From DTU015 sp964641455 (lineage in GTDB: Bacteria; Bacillota; Sulfobacillia; Fermentithermobacillales; Fermentithermobacillaceae), in NCBI GenBank assembly GCA_964641455.1, contig CAZXLH010000007.1:4525-68524 (forward strand): a stretch of 64,000 nucleotides of DNA, read 5' to 3'. The position numbers and the translations under genes were made by a program. The notes beneath the pieces are model-generated. The model did no database searches and was not told where the DNA came from. It was given only the letters and a program-made list of their open reading frames with translations. Each line of letters opens with the position of its first letter. Position 1 is the first letter of the stretch. This document shows positions 28,093-36,857 of the stretch, piece after piece.

Positions 28093-28869
28093 ATGATAGT
28101 AGCTGGCAAACAGTTTTCGTTTACGGTATTGCTATTGCTTTTCTTTTTGTTTGGCTACTTTATGACCATAGCCAAACGGGGAAAGATACCCCAGATTAGA
28201 AGATTACCTGCTTTGGACGCTATTGAAGAAGCTGTAGGCAGGGCTACTGAGATGGGCCGGCCTGTTCATTTCAGCCCGGGCATTGTGGACCTGACTCACG
28301 AAAGATCACCTCAGACTTTAGCCGGTTTATCGGTGCTGTCTTACGTGGCGAAATTATGTGCCGAGTATGATACCGGGCTTGTAACCACTATTACCAAGCC
28401 TGATGTGTATGTAGTGGCTGAGGAAGTTGTAAGACAAAGTTTCATTGCAGAGGGCAAGGCGGAGCGGTTCAAAGCGGATATGGTGCGCTTTATCGGTGCA
28501 GAGCAGTTCGCTTATGCTGCGGCTGCTGTGGGAATCATGTACCGTGAGCAGGTCGCGGCCAACATCATGATAGGGTCCTGGTTGGCCGAGGCGCTATTGC
28601 TTACTGAAGCAGGCGCTCAAACCGGCGGTATTCAGGTGACAGGCTCAGCCACAGTGGCGCAATTGCCGTTTTTGGTTGTGGCGTCTGACTATTGCCTTAT
28701 TGGCGAAGAGATATATGCAGCCAGTGCTTACCTTTCAAAAGATCAGGTGCAACTTGCAGTTGTTATGGGCCAGGATATAGCGAAAGTGTTGACCATTGGG
28801 ATTATTGGGCTGGGTGCTGTATTCCTGATTTTCGGAAGCGATGCAATTGTGAATTTGATCAATAAGTAA
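28093..28869 (+). CDS. Cassette A protein 1, DUF6754-like membrane protein
   Basis: 258 residues from ATG 28093, with GGAGGTG about seven bases upstream. A membrane helix near residues 8-25 precedes a soluble domain containing LPALDAIEEAVGRATEMGRP, and a second helix sits near the C-terminus (VLTIGIIGLGAVFLIF). I associate the GLDAIEEA and TEMGRPVH pattern with DUF6754, from memory. The function is unknown. It is the first of four genes reading the same way, and the paralogue at 53832-54611 shares the blocks TEMGRPVH, QFAYAAA and SDY-LIGEE. Probably part of a membrane complex. Confidence 0.75.
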   Translation: MIVAGKQFSFTVLLLLFFLFGYFMTIAKRGKIPQIRRLPALDAIEEAVGRATEMGRPVHFSPGIVDLTHERSPQTLAGLSVLSYVAKLCAEYDTGLVTTITKPDVYVVAEEVVRQSFIAEGKAERFKADMVRFIGAEQFAYAAAAVGIMYREQVAANIMIGSWLAEALLLTEAGAQTGGIQVTGSATVAQLPFLVVASDYCLIGEEIYAASAYLSKDQVQLAVVMGQDIAKVLTIGIIGLGAVFLIFGSDAIVNLINK

Positions 28870-28956
28870 ACAAAAAGTAAACAAGTAGCATCCGACAGTT
28901 GAAATCTTCCTTTCATCCTATAGGGTTATTCAATAGAAGTGTGGAGGTGAAGTTAT

Positions 28957-29589
28957 TTGAAAAACACACTGCCTGTGATAATCATGACTGCAATAGCTCT
29001 TATTATGATATTGGATTTTTTTGTAGCCGATATTCCATCAATCGAGTGGATTAAGCAATCAGCACTTGTTCTCAGGTCGTGGGGAATTGTGATTGCAGCC
29101 TTTGCCATGGGCCTTGGTGCCGTAAACCTTTTGCGCAGGCATACCGGGGCTATTATGAAAGGTGACCGAGATGCCTTTTACAGTGTGCTTTTAGTTGGCT
29201 CAATGATAGGTATGACATTTATTGGAATCGGGTTCGGGACCAAGAGCCCGGCATATGACTTTATGTTCTCGAATATTCTTTCACCTGCCTCAAGCACCAT
29301 GTATGCTTCGATTGCTTTTTACATTGTTACCGCTGCTTACAGGTCTTTTTCTGCAAGGAATTTAGAGGGGTGGGTTCTTCTTGTAACTGCGATAATCGTT
29401 ATGTTAGGTAAGGCGCCTATCGGTAGCGTAATCTCGGAGTTCTTTCCTGTGGCCAGCAACTGGATACAAACTGTGCCTAATACAGCCGGTATGAGGGCTA
29501 TTATGATGGGTGCAGCGCTGGGGGTTGTATCCAGTGCAATAAAGATGTTTCTTGGCTTGGACAGAAGTTATTTGGGCCAGCGGGATTGA
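28957..29589 (+). CDS. Cassette A protein 2, multi-pass membrane protein
   Basis: A 210-residue protein starting at TTG 28957, six bases after GGAGGTGA. Hydrophobic segments suggest about six membrane helices. Conserved with the paralogue at 53189-53815: GIVIAAFAMGLGAVNL, AFYIVTAAYRSF and IVMLGKAPIG, and a final LGLDRSYLGQ against LGIEKSYLGG. Not recognised as a named family and no catalytic motif is visible. It lies 87 bases after protein 1 and 16 before protein 3, so it is in the same operon. Confidence 0.72.
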   Translation: MKNTLPVIIMTAIALIMILDFFVADIPSIEWIKQSALVLRSWGIVIAAFAMGLGAVNLLRRHTGAIMKGDRDAFYSVLLVGSMIGMTFIGIGFGTKSPAYDFMFSNILSPASSTMYASIAFYIVTAAYRSFSARNLEGWVLLVTAIIVMLGKAPIGSVISEFFPVASNWIQTVPNTAGMRAIMMGAALGVVSSAIKMFLGLDRSYLGQRD

Positions 29590-29605
29590 GGGGGGATAGA
29601 TCATA

Positions 29606-30511
29606 ATGAAAAGTTTGCAATCAATACCAAAGACGTGGATGTACGTGATTTTGCTGGTGGTATTGGCAGGCCCTCTTTTGAAGCCTATTGGAATACCCAT
29701 AAGGATTAGCAATGAAACTGAAAATTCGTATAAAGTGATCGATAGCCTGGCCCCTGGTTCAGTTGTTGTATTCGGGTTTGATTACACTCCCGGTAATGCA
29801 GCTGAGATGGAACCGCAGGCTCTGGCAGTTTTGAAGCATCTTCTTACCAAGGACGTTAAGGTGATTGGGATTTCATTTTTGGCTCAGGGGCCTATGTTGG
29901 CTGAAAAAGCTCTTGCAATTACAGGTTGGTCTGATAGGGAATATGGAGTGGATTACGTAAACTTGGGTTATAGGGCCGGAGGCCAGGGGGCAGTAGCGGC
30001 TTTCGCTGCAGATGTTGTTGGCACATTCAATACTGACTATTCCGGGAATCCCAGTTCGTCTCTTCCAATTATGAAAGGGATCAAAACCGCAGGCGACGTA
30101 GACATGATAATTACCATAGCGCCTGGGACACCTGGGCCTGAAGACTATGTACGCCAGGTGTACAGCACGTACAAGACTCGTTTGGTCTGCGGCGTACCGG
30201 CGGTTGCCATTACTCAGGTGGCGCCGTATGTTCAAGCCCGGCAGGTAGAAGGTATATTAGGTGGCCTTCCAGGCGCTGCCGAGTACGAACTTCTCATGAA
30301 CCAGCCCGGTAAGGCAGTAGCCGCCATGGATGCGCAGTCCTTGGCGCATCTGCTTATCATAGTTCTTATCATATTAAGAAATATTCCCAATATCGCTGAT
30401 GTTATCGGTGCGAAGCCGGTTTCGGCAGGAACTTTGTCTGAAGCCAGGTTAGAAGCCAGGTTAGAGGCCCTAGGGGATGCCGGAGATGCCATAGGAAAGG
30501 GAGTGCATTAG
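29606..30511 (+). CDS. Cassette A protein 3, membrane-anchored soluble-domain protein
   Basis: A 301-residue protein from ATG 29606 after GGGGGGATAGATCATA. One N-terminal membrane helix (MYVILLVVLAGPLLKPIG) is followed by a roughly 200-residue soluble domain and a C-terminal helix (LAHLLIIVLIILRNI). The soluble part has alternating strand-helix character, with VVVFGFDYTPG, VIGISFLAQGP and EYGVDYVNLGYRAG; the paralogue at 52344 repeats EYGVDYVNLGY-AG and SSLP-M-GI. Function unknown. The last 30 residues hold a duplicated SEARLEARLEAL segment (ARLEARLEA), not seen in copy B. Confidence 0.72.
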   Translation: MKSLQSIPKTWMYVILLVVLAGPLLKPIGIPIRISNETENSYKVIDSLAPGSVVVFGFDYTPGNAAEMEPQALAVLKHLLTKDVKVIGISFLAQGPMLAEKALAITGWSDREYGVDYVNLGYRAGGQGAVAAFAADVVGTFNTDYSGNPSSSLPIMKGIKTAGDVDMIITIAPGTPGPEDYVRQVYSTYKTRLVCGVPAVAITQVAPYVQARQVEGILGGLPGAAEYELLMNQPGKAVAAMDAQSLAHLLIIVLIILRNIPNIADVIGAKPVSAGTLSEARLEARLEALGDAGDAIGKGVH

Positions 30512-31105
30512 ATGAGCCTTAGTACTGGCACCTGGATAGCAGGTTTGGTTACCATAGCCATACTGAGTCTTGTGTGGAAAGAGAACCCCTTTTATCGTTC
30601 AGCAGAGCACTTATACGTGGGTGTAAGTGCAGGGCATGCCGTGGTCATGGCATATGGCAATATAAGGGATACAGCGGTTAAGCCAATTCAAGAAGGTAAA
30701 TCTATGTGGATCGTTCCATTGGTACTAGGTGTGCTTCTTTACACAAGGTATTTCAGAAAAATATCCTGGCTTGCCAGGTATCCTGTCTCAGTGCTTGTAG
30801 GCATTGGAACAGGGGTTGCAGTTCGGGGAGCTATACACGGCGATTTTACCCAGCAAGTTGCGGCCACTATCAAAGTAGCCGGTGTAAACGATATTCTACT
30901 GATGCTATTTGTGGTTGCCTCTTTGAGTTACTTTTTCTTTTCCAGGGAATTGAGGGGGCCTATGAGTATGTTGCCGAAATCAGGACGTTTGGTCTTAATG
31001 GTAGCTTTTGGCGCTGCATTTGGTACAACGGTAATGGGTAGAATGGCGCTGCTTATAGGGCGAATCCAGTTTGTGCTGGGAGATTGGCTGGGGATCATGA
31101 AGTAG
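30512..31105 (+). CDS. Cassette A protein 4, multi-pass membrane protein
   Basis: A 197-residue protein with about five membrane helices. Its ATG directly abuts the stop of protein 3 (TAGATG). Conserved with the paralogue at 51739: LYVGVSAGHAVVM, PLVLGVLLYTRY, VLVGIGTGVAVRG and AFGAAFGTTVMGRMALLIGR. Such invariant glycine-rich helices suggest a tightly packed membrane complex. The end of the gene is the first unit of an 18-base tandem repeat that includes the stop codon. Confidence 0.72.
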   Translation: MSLSTGTWIAGLVTIAILSLVWKENPFYRSAEHLYVGVSAGHAVVMAYGNIRDTAVKPIQEGKSMWIVPLVLGVLLYTRYFRKISWLARYPVSVLVGIGTGVAVRGAIHGDFTQQVAATIKVAGVNDILLMLFVVASLSYFFFSRELRGPMSMLPKSGRLVLMVAFGAAFGTTVMGRMALLIGRIQFVLGDWLGIMK

Positions 31106-31150
31106 TTAGCGGCTATGAAGTAGGTGGCGGTTATGAAGTAGCTGCCGACA
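31097..31150 (+). repeat. 18-base tandem repeat spanning a stop codon
   Basis: Three copies of an 18-base unit start with ATGAAGTAG at 31097, 31115 and 31133. The first TAG is the stop of cassette A gene 4. Each later copy would encode only Met-Lys-stop. Confidence 0.8.
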
Positions 31151-31209
31151 TGATTGACTGGCGATTGATTATACGATTGTTCTGATAAGACTTGATTTCC
31201 ATATGGGAA

Positions 31210-31236
31210 GGCCGGTTCCTATGTGCGGAGCCGGCC
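31210..31236 (+). terminator. Strong hairpin downstream of cassette A
   Basis: GGCCGGTTCC (31210-31219) pairs with GGAGCCGGCC (31227-31236) over 10 positions with one G-U pair and a seven-base loop. It is about 105 bases after the last cassette A stop. No long T-run follows, so termination is likely but not certain. The rest of 31106-31680 holds the 18-base repeat and no supported gene. Confidence 0.5.
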
Positions 31237-31680
31237 AAACCTCTTGACTTCCGATTTGTGGCGCTTCTCACCCGCTTATTTTTGCTCCCTACTTGTATTG
31301 TTGGTGTGGCAGCACGCCAAGCAGCGGTTAAGCAGTAGTTTTATGATACGGGTATCTGAATTGATACAGCTTTGCGGCTAACCTGTATAGAAAATACACA
31401 GTTTTCCGTTGAACCAGTAAAAAATGACATAGCTTTGAGCCTGGCCTCTACCTTTGCTTTGCATTTCCTCCGGTTGAAAGGAAAAATCATGATTGTCAGC
31501 GAATAGAAAGTTGAAGTTTCTATTAAAGCGGTATTCCGAAGTTTCTTCACAGTAATGGTCACAAATAAAGGAGCCCACATGAATATGATCTTGGAGTATA
31601 TCCCAGCGTGCTTGTGTGTAATTGGGTTTTTGTTCGCGAAGCAGGATCATGTTGAATGTTGACGGGGGAGGAGATGCAGA

Positions 31681-33150
31681 TTGCCACGGAAGGTTCACAG
31701 GGTTAAGTTGTTGTTGTTGGCTTTGCTGATTGTTTCGGCCACCTTGATTCAAGTTATGTTTCCGGGAAAAGCCACTGCATCAGGTGAATTCGAAACAGTA
31801 ATGATTGGTGATACCAAGATACTGATTTGTATGTCAGATGAATATAACGGTGAGGCGTCTGTATTTGCAGTTATGTTGGCGGGCCACGGCCATCAAAAGC
31901 CAGATGAGACTCACTGTGCTCATGTGGCTGAGCATATGGTTTTCCGAAATCCTACCCTGGACGGAATCGCCCTCGGTGACTGGGTGAGTGAGTTGGGCAC
32001 CGGAAATGGAGAGGTACAGGCAATATACAATGGATGGACAGGGCCTGATCATACTCACTTTGAGATAACGGTTCCAGGTGAGCACTTTCCGGAGGCTTTG
32101 ACGCGCCTGGTTGCAGGCATGTTTCCGGACAGCATCGAACCTGCAGCGTATAGCGACGAAATGAACACCCGTTTGAAACCGGAACTAGGGTATATGACAA
32201 CAAATCCGGTTGCGGCACCGTTAAATGCGTTCAACGCTCAGTTTTACCGGTCGACGGTTTACTGCGAGCCGATTTTCGACGTTTGGGTAGGCCAGGTGAA
32301 ACGTGGCAATGTATTGGACTATATGAAGCGAGAGTATTCTTCAAGCCGTCTCGTAATTACCTTAGTGGGCGATTTCGACAAAGAAGCGGCGCTTAATGCC
32401 ATTTCCGACGCTATCAAGGAGGTTCCGTTGGAACCGGTACCTGTTGTCCCAAAAGTACGTCTAAACCTTCCGCCGGTTACTTCCTTTAAGTGTGAGCAAG
32501 CGAAGCGCGCCGTGTGCATGTTGGGAGTTGGAGTCGATGCGATAGATGACGATGATGTACCCTTTGTCTCCGCCATCATGAGCATTGCCTCAGGTAGGTT
32601 ATGGTCTCATCCTCCTGACGGGTTTTGCGTTTCAGAATCTCTGTCGGGCACCCTTCAAACAGCTGCTAGTCAAGGATTAATGGTTAGTTATGAAGCAACC
32701 CGGAGAATTGGACGGAGCGAGCTTGAAGCACAGGCAGAAATGCTTTCCCAGGCTGCCAGGGTTATTTTCAGCAGTTTGGCTGCTGAAGGGCCGGCCCGCG
32801 AGGAAGTGGCGGAGCTGTCAGCCGGGTTAGTGGAAGAGGGCGCTGAATTTGATGTGCCGGGTCATCTGCCCCGAACACTGTTTGAGGCATGGTTGCGGGG
32901 GATCCGTGAGATACCCGGAATAGGCATGCAACCATTTCAAACCCCAATGAAAGGCATGTCAGAAGAAGAACTTACAGCGGCTCTCAGGGACACTGTGTCC
33001 AGGTATAGGGAAAGGCTTCAATTCACAGTGGTGATTGTTGAGCCTGGAAGCATGTTCAGCCCCCTCATGGCTATTGGGGGCGCATTGGCCGTTCTGGCGG
33101 TAGCCGGGTTTTTAGTGTGGCGTAGAAGGGAAGCCAAACAAAGGATCTAA
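31681..33150 (+). CDS. M16-like membrane-anchored metalloprotease
   Basis: A 489-residue protein starting at TTG 31681 with GGAGGAG upstream. A signal or anchor helix covers residues 9-26. The inverted zinc motif HVAEH lies at 81-85, with Glu160 and Glu168 downstream as candidates for the third ligand, matching the pitrilysin/M16 pattern. A C-terminal helix (LMAIGGALAVLAVAGFLVW) is followed by RRREAK, so the catalytic domain would face outside, anchored at its C-terminal end and perhaps also by its N-terminus. Most M16 enzymes are cytoplasmic and larger, or work in pairs; no partner gene is present. It lies next to cassette A. Confidence 0.75.
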   Translation: MPRKVHRVKLLLLALLIVSATLIQVMFPGKATASGEFETVMIGDTKILICMSDEYNGEASVFAVMLAGHGHQKPDETHCAHVAEHMVFRNPTLDGIALGDWVSELGTGNGEVQAIYNGWTGPDHTHFEITVPGEHFPEALTRLVAGMFPDSIEPAAYSDEMNTRLKPELGYMTTNPVAAPLNAFNAQFYRSTVYCEPIFDVWVGQVKRGNVLDYMKREYSSSRLVITLVGDFDKEAALNAISDAIKEVPLEPVPVVPKVRLNLPPVTSFKCEQAKRAVCMLGVGVDAIDDDDVPFVSAIMSIASGRLWSHPPDGFCVSESLSGTLQTAASQGLMVSYEATRRIGRSELEAQAEMLSQAARVIFSSLAAEGPAREEVAELSAGLVEEGAEFDVPGHLPRTLFEAWLRGIREIPGIGMQPFQTPMKGMSEEELTAALRDTVSRYRERLQFTVVIVEPGSMFSPLMAIGGALAVLAVAGFLVWRRREAKQRI

Positions 33151-33177
33151 CAGAACTTGGTGATGGGAGGTGAGATC

Positions 33178-33843
33178 TTGAAGCAATTGATAAAAGAGTT
33201 GTTGGAAAATGGGAGCCTTGAGGCTTTTGAAGGTGACGAACTGCAGTTGCCTTTTCTTTTGGCCGGTATTGTACTTGTAAGGAAGGGAGCGCTTTGCGCC
33301 GGAGCCGAAGTTCTTGGTTCTGTGCATACATGGGGTAAATCTGAAATCCAGTTACTTAGGAACACAGTTGAACCGGCCAGGCTTCTTAATGTTGTGGCTG
33401 AAGATTTTCACGGAAGTTTTAGCAAATCCAAGAGCCACGGCCCTGCCGGGTTGGCGTGGGGCGCTATTTTGGGAGATTTGGCCGGCTGCATAGATAAGTT
33501 TTACGAGGAGGCTCCTGAGTTCATAACAAGGGTAGTAGGAGTTGGCTATGAAGACAGGCTCGATAGAATCGAGAGTCTTGTACCGGGCCAACCGGTTAGC
33601 CTTGTCTGGGAGCCACTAAACCCATACGATTCCAAGGCAATCAAAGTGTTGAATTCAAACGGGGAAGACCTTGGCTACCTTAGAAAAAACATCGCCCACA
33701 GCTTAATTCCCAGGATGAAGAAAGGGGCAGCATTATCTGCCAAAGTAGAGGTTGTTTTGGGTGAAGAGTTTGACGTAAACAAAAGATTAAATATAGAAGT
33801 GAAAGTATGGGATGACATATCTGCCGGCAACGTTGTAACTTGA
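33178..33843 (+). CDS. HIRAN-domain protein
   Basis: A 221-residue protein from TTG 33178, with GGGAGGTGAG directly upstream; an earlier TTG at 33157 is in frame but has no ribosome binding site. The C-terminal 100 residues match a HIRAN domain (VVGVGYEDRLDRIESL, then NPYDSKAIKVLNSNGEDLGY). HIRAN domains bind 3' DNA ends in repair helicases, and stand-alone bacterial forms occur. The N-terminal 120 residues, which include LLNVVAEDFHGSFSKS, are not recognised. It follows the M16-like gene by 27 bases, so the two are probably co-transcribed. Confidence 0.75.
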   Translation: MKQLIKELLENGSLEAFEGDELQLPFLLAGIVLVRKGALCAGAEVLGSVHTWGKSEIQLLRNTVEPARLLNVVAEDFHGSFSKSKSHGPAGLAWGAILGDLAGCIDKFYEEAPEFITRVVGVGYEDRLDRIESLVPGQPVSLVWEPLNPYDSKAIKVLNSNGEDLGYLRKNIAHSLIPRMKKGAALSAKVEVVLGEEFDVNKRLNIEVKVWDDISAGNVVT

Positions 33844-34373
33844 TATGCTTGGAGAAAAGTTAACATCCCTTGTCAAATTTCTATTTGTCTGTGTGCGCTG
33901 CAATTGCTGGGAAAGCTATCCCACGCCTCATTTGCCAAACCTTTGGCATTCTGACAGCCAAATGCACGATGCCGGTGGAGATGATATTGCTTACCTACGA
34001 GTGGCGTTTATGACGTTCTGGTCTGAACCGAAAAGATGGAGCAGGAGACATCTTTGTTCAAAAAGTTCTCTTCCATGACATCAAGGATCTGCTTGCACTT
34101 ATCATAGAAGTTTTGCTGTGTTTTGCAAGTGGAGCGGTTTTGCCACCACGGTACGCCCTTTTCCACTCCGAGCAAGCCCACCGGTACGAGGGGTGAGGGC
34201 CAATCTGTAGCAGTGTCGGAGCTTAAGGGAAGTTTCTGTCATTCCCATCGCAAGAGATTGGAAGATTATCTCGCCAGCGACTATTTTGGCCGGTGCTGTG
34301 CAAACCCGGTGGAGAGCACCGCATATCACAGCGGCCGTATTGTGGCCTGTGGTGGGATTGCCGTATCACTTTC

Positions 34374-34390
34374 CACTGTCAATGACAGTG
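34374..34390. repeat. 17-base perfect palindrome
   Basis: CACTGTCA (34374-34381), one base, then TGACAGTG (34383-34390). It lies in a non-coding region. It could be an operator or part of a decayed element. Confidence 0.5.
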
Positions 34391-34478
34391 TCACTTAGCT
34401 ACTCTTAATAGTCTCTTAATATGCCAAGGCCGGCCTCGCCTGGAGAGCTAGGTGCAAAAAAGTCTCAACCATGGCTTC

Positions 34479-34637
34479 TTGGTACGCAGGGTGTACCAAT
34501 CAAAGCTGAACTCGTGCGAAAATCAGGCTGAATGGTACACGTGGCGTACCACCCGGTGTGCTCTTCCATCGAAAACGAGGGTAATTGGTACGCAGGGTGT
34601 ACCAATCAAAGCAGCAATCGTGCGAAAATCAGGCTGA
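34479..34637 (+). repeat. 53-bp tandem palindromic repeat, locus 3 (three units)
   Basis: Units of exactly 53 bases at 34479-34531, 34532-34584 and 34585-34637. Heads: TTGGTAC-(7 nt)-GTACCAA in the outer units and TGGTAC-(7 nt)-GTACCA in the middle one. Tails of the outer units read GTGCGAAAATCAGGCTGA, matching the CCCGAAAACCCGGCGGA tail at 44100. The stem differs in sequence from the other loci but still pairs. Confidence 0.85.
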
Positions 34638-34766
34638 AGCGTGGGAGAGTAGTGGCTATGCGTATAAACGGATCAGATGAGTTCATATCATAGGTGTCTT
34701 GGTGGCGGCAGGAATCTTGCTATGGCCCCCGTTTCCCTGGTGAACTCGATGGGCAGGCAAGGCGGG

Positions 34767-36098
34767 TTACCTCCGAGGACTGCCGGCATAACGTATGTTC
34801 ATGAACTCCGCCAGATTCTTGCAGGTGGCCACCAGGTCTGCACGGGACAGTTCGCCTATGGATTTCTTCCCCAGTGCCTGAAGTGCAAGTTTCATCTCTT
34901 CCGTGCAGGAGTTCAGGAAGTTGGCCAGACTGGTTGCGGCATGGTCTACATCTAGCTTATCTGAGTACTTGCCGTCGTAGAGGACCATTTGCGCAGGCAC
35001 GGCCTTTGGCAGGATCTTAACCACTTGGGTATGTACCGCAGCCAGAACTGCAATCGTTCCGATATATACAGCGTCGGCCCCTATGGCCAGCGCTTTGAGA
35101 AACTGGCCTGGGGTTCTTAGCCCGCCTGCTGCGATAACGCTGAAGCGGTCGCGTATTCCTTGTTCGTCCAGCCAGTCGAGGGCACGGACAAGCCCATACA
35201 GGGTTGGCAGACCCAAATCGTCTTCCAAAGTAGGGGGGGCCACTGCGGTTCCGCCTTCGGCTCCATCGATCACAATGAAATCTGCGTTTGTTTGGGCAAT
35301 CACTTGAAACTCTTTTTCAATGAAATCGCTGGCCGCTATTTTGACTCCTACAGGGATGTCGTGAGCAGATTTGAGACTGTTGACAAGGTCTATGATGTCT
35401 TTTGGCGAGGAAACACCGGGCATACGGGCCCGCACTGTAGCGTCCTGGCCTTTCTTCAGATGCCATGTTTCCCTTAAGTGTTTGCCTATAGTGTCGCTTT
35501 GCATCGAGGATTCAACGGCTCCGCCGAAGGCTCCCTGTCCCAGCTGAATCTCTATAGCATCCAGCAAGTTGAGCTGCTCGCGGGACATCAACCACCCGCC
35601 CCTGTTGTACTGGCCTATGAGGTATTTCGCCAAAGAGCGCGTTTCATCGGTGACGGCTGATTCCCCTGTATTGGTTGAAGTGCCTGCCATGGCTGAGCCC
35701 TTGGCCAGAGCCATTTTCAATTTGAGGCTAAGAGACCCTCCATAAGACATGCCTGTTATCATTATAGGTATATCAAGATTGAGGGGTTTTTTGGCGCTTC
35801 TGCCAATTACGGTGGTTGTACTGATTTTGTTAAGGGTTGCTGTGGGTAATTGAAAGAGCTGTTTGGGAGTCAACAAAATATCATCCCAGGGCGAGCGTAC
35901 AACCGGGCTTCCAAAGGGCCTTTGCAGCGCTTTACCTGTTTGAGATCGCATGCCGGCTTCGATTATGGCTCGTGGGCCCAATTTATCGGCCACAGTCACG
36001 ATTTCAAACGGGTTGGTAGGGTAGTCCTGGGTTAGCATTGCACGGGTTACATCGTCTGTTAACGGGTTCATCATTTTCATGAGAATCCAGTTTATCAT
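34767..36098 (-). CDS. FMN-binding glutamate synthase-like protein (GltB central domain)
   Basis: A 443-residue stand-alone glutamate-synthase/TIM-barrel domain. Recognisable blocks are ITGMSYGGSLSLKLKMALAK, STNTGESAVTDE, FIVIDGAEGGTAVAPP and VIAAGGLRTPGQFLKALAIG. It lacks the N-terminal amidotransferase and C-terminal GXGXG domains of full-length GltB, and no [3Fe-4S] cysteine cluster is visible, so catalysis as a glutamate synthase is uncertain. ATG 36098 is chosen because AGGAGG lies nine bases upstream; ATGs further 5' are open but would include that site in the coding region. It is monocistronic. Confidence 0.83.
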   Translation of the reverse strand: MINWILMKMMNPLTDDVTRAMLTQDYPTNPFEIVTVADKLGPRAIIEAGMRSQTGKALQRPFGSPVVRSPWDDILLTPKQLFQLPTATLNKISTTTVIGRSAKKPLNLDIPIMITGMSYGGSLSLKLKMALAKGSAMAGTSTNTGESAVTDETRSLAKYLIGQYNRGGWLMSREQLNLLDAIEIQLGQGAFGGAVESSMQSDTIGKHLRETWHLKKGQDATVRARMPGVSSPKDIIDLVNSLKSAHDIPVGVKIAASDFIEKEFQVIAQTNADFIVIDGAEGGTAVAPPTLEDDLGLPTLYGLVRALDWLDEQGIRDRFSVIAAGGLRTPGQFLKALAIGADAVYIGTIAVLAAVHTQVVKILPKAVPAQMVLYDGKYSDKLDVDHAATSLANFLNSCTEEMKLALQALGKKSIGELSRADLVATCKNLAEFMNIRYAGSPRR

Positions 36099-36314
36099 AA
36101 AGCATCGCCTCCTCATAACAAGATCATTCCCCGAACATATCACTTTCTTGAGCTTCGCAGTACCTTAGAGAGAAGGGAGGCATTCTTCTTAAGGGTGACT
36201 ATTCGTTAGGAATTTGGAATACTTTCACAGCGTCTCCTCACAAAATGCTATAATTAGGTAACAACGCCCGGCTATGCAGTAATATGTACGGACGGGCAAG
36301 AAGGGGCGAGGGCC

Positions 36315-36539
36315 ATGGCCGAAGAAAAGTTTGTCGAGGTTCGTACAGTGGCAACCGAATTAGAACGAGAGCTCGTTCGTTCAGCTCTTGAATCTTACGG
36401 TATAGAGGTATTGTTCCGGTCATTTCTGCCGTCAAGCGTGTACCCGGGTTTGACATCAATCAAAGTTCTTGTGCCTAAAAAGGACCTGGAACTGGCACGC
36501 CAAATTCTTTCTGAATCAGCCCGGGAACCAAATACATAA
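36315..36539 (+). CDS. DUF2007-like small protein
   Basis: A 74-residue protein with the pattern of DUF2007, a putative signal-transducing family: FVEVRTVATELERELVRSAL, then ESYGIEVLFRS and VLVPKKDLELARQIL. It is a compact ferredoxin-like alpha/beta fold that often follows or joins other regulatory domains. AAGGGGCGAGGG precedes the ATG. It lies alone between two genes on the opposite strand. Function unknown. Confidence 0.75.
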   Translation: MAEEKFVEVRTVATELERELVRSALESYGIEVLFRSFLPSSVYPGLTSIKVLVPKKDLELARQILSESAREPNT

Positions 36540-36690
36540 ACATAAGAAAATTAGATAAGTGTTTTGAGGTGAGGAAGCAGCCTGGTTCAAGGGAGGGCGA
36601 AAGCATGCCAGTGGAACCCGTTGGGCCGGGTGAAATATTTCAGATAAACTCATAACTGAACATCGGCGGAAGGCGAGGAGAATAACAACA

Positions 36691-36718
36691 GCCCCGAGGG
36701 TTAAATTACCATCGGGGC
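36691..36718 (-). terminator. Hairpin downstream of the cotJ operon
   Basis: GCCCCGA (36691-36697) pairs perfectly with TCGGGGC (36712-36718). Read on the minus strand it is followed by TGTTGTTATTCT, and it lies about 140 bases after the cotJC stop, so it probably ends the cotJ transcript. It could also serve the small plus-strand gene before it. Confidence 0.5.
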
Positions 36719-36857
36719 GTCTTGCAGGTTCTTATAACCACTTCAATGTTTCCCTTCGCGTGTCAAGTTGTAGCAGGCTTTTTTCATGCATCTTGTTGTT
36801 CGATTCTGTGATTTCAATTAGCTCCGCATCTGATATCATTTCGCGTTTGCCTTCAGG

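Larger units (their letters stand above)
33844..34766. other. Long intergenic region with palindromes
   Basis: About 920 bases with no supported gene. It contains the palindrome CACTGTCA-A-TGACAGTG at 34374-34390 and a 53-bp tandem repeat array at 34479-34637 (listed separately). On the minus strand near 34020-34200 one frame reads as plausible protein, but it is broken by stops and lacks a start. Confidence 0.55.

Noticed and set aside
31378..31752. Gln-rich 124-codon frame on the minus strand
   Set aside because: It overlaps the start and signal sequence of the M16-like gene in antisense and has no ribosome binding site; the Gln run is the complement of a Leu-rich signal peptide.
34020..34200. 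Protein-like minus-strand stretch containing FYDKCKQILDVMEENF
   Set aside because: Reads plausibly for about 40 residues but is closed by stops, has no start or ribosome binding site and matches nothing I know; perhaps a decayed gene, not supported as a feature.
34767..36098. Full glutamate synthase large subunit
   Set aside because: Only the central FMN-barrel domain is present; amidotransferase, GXGXG and iron-sulfur motifs are missing, so it is called glutamate synthase-like only.
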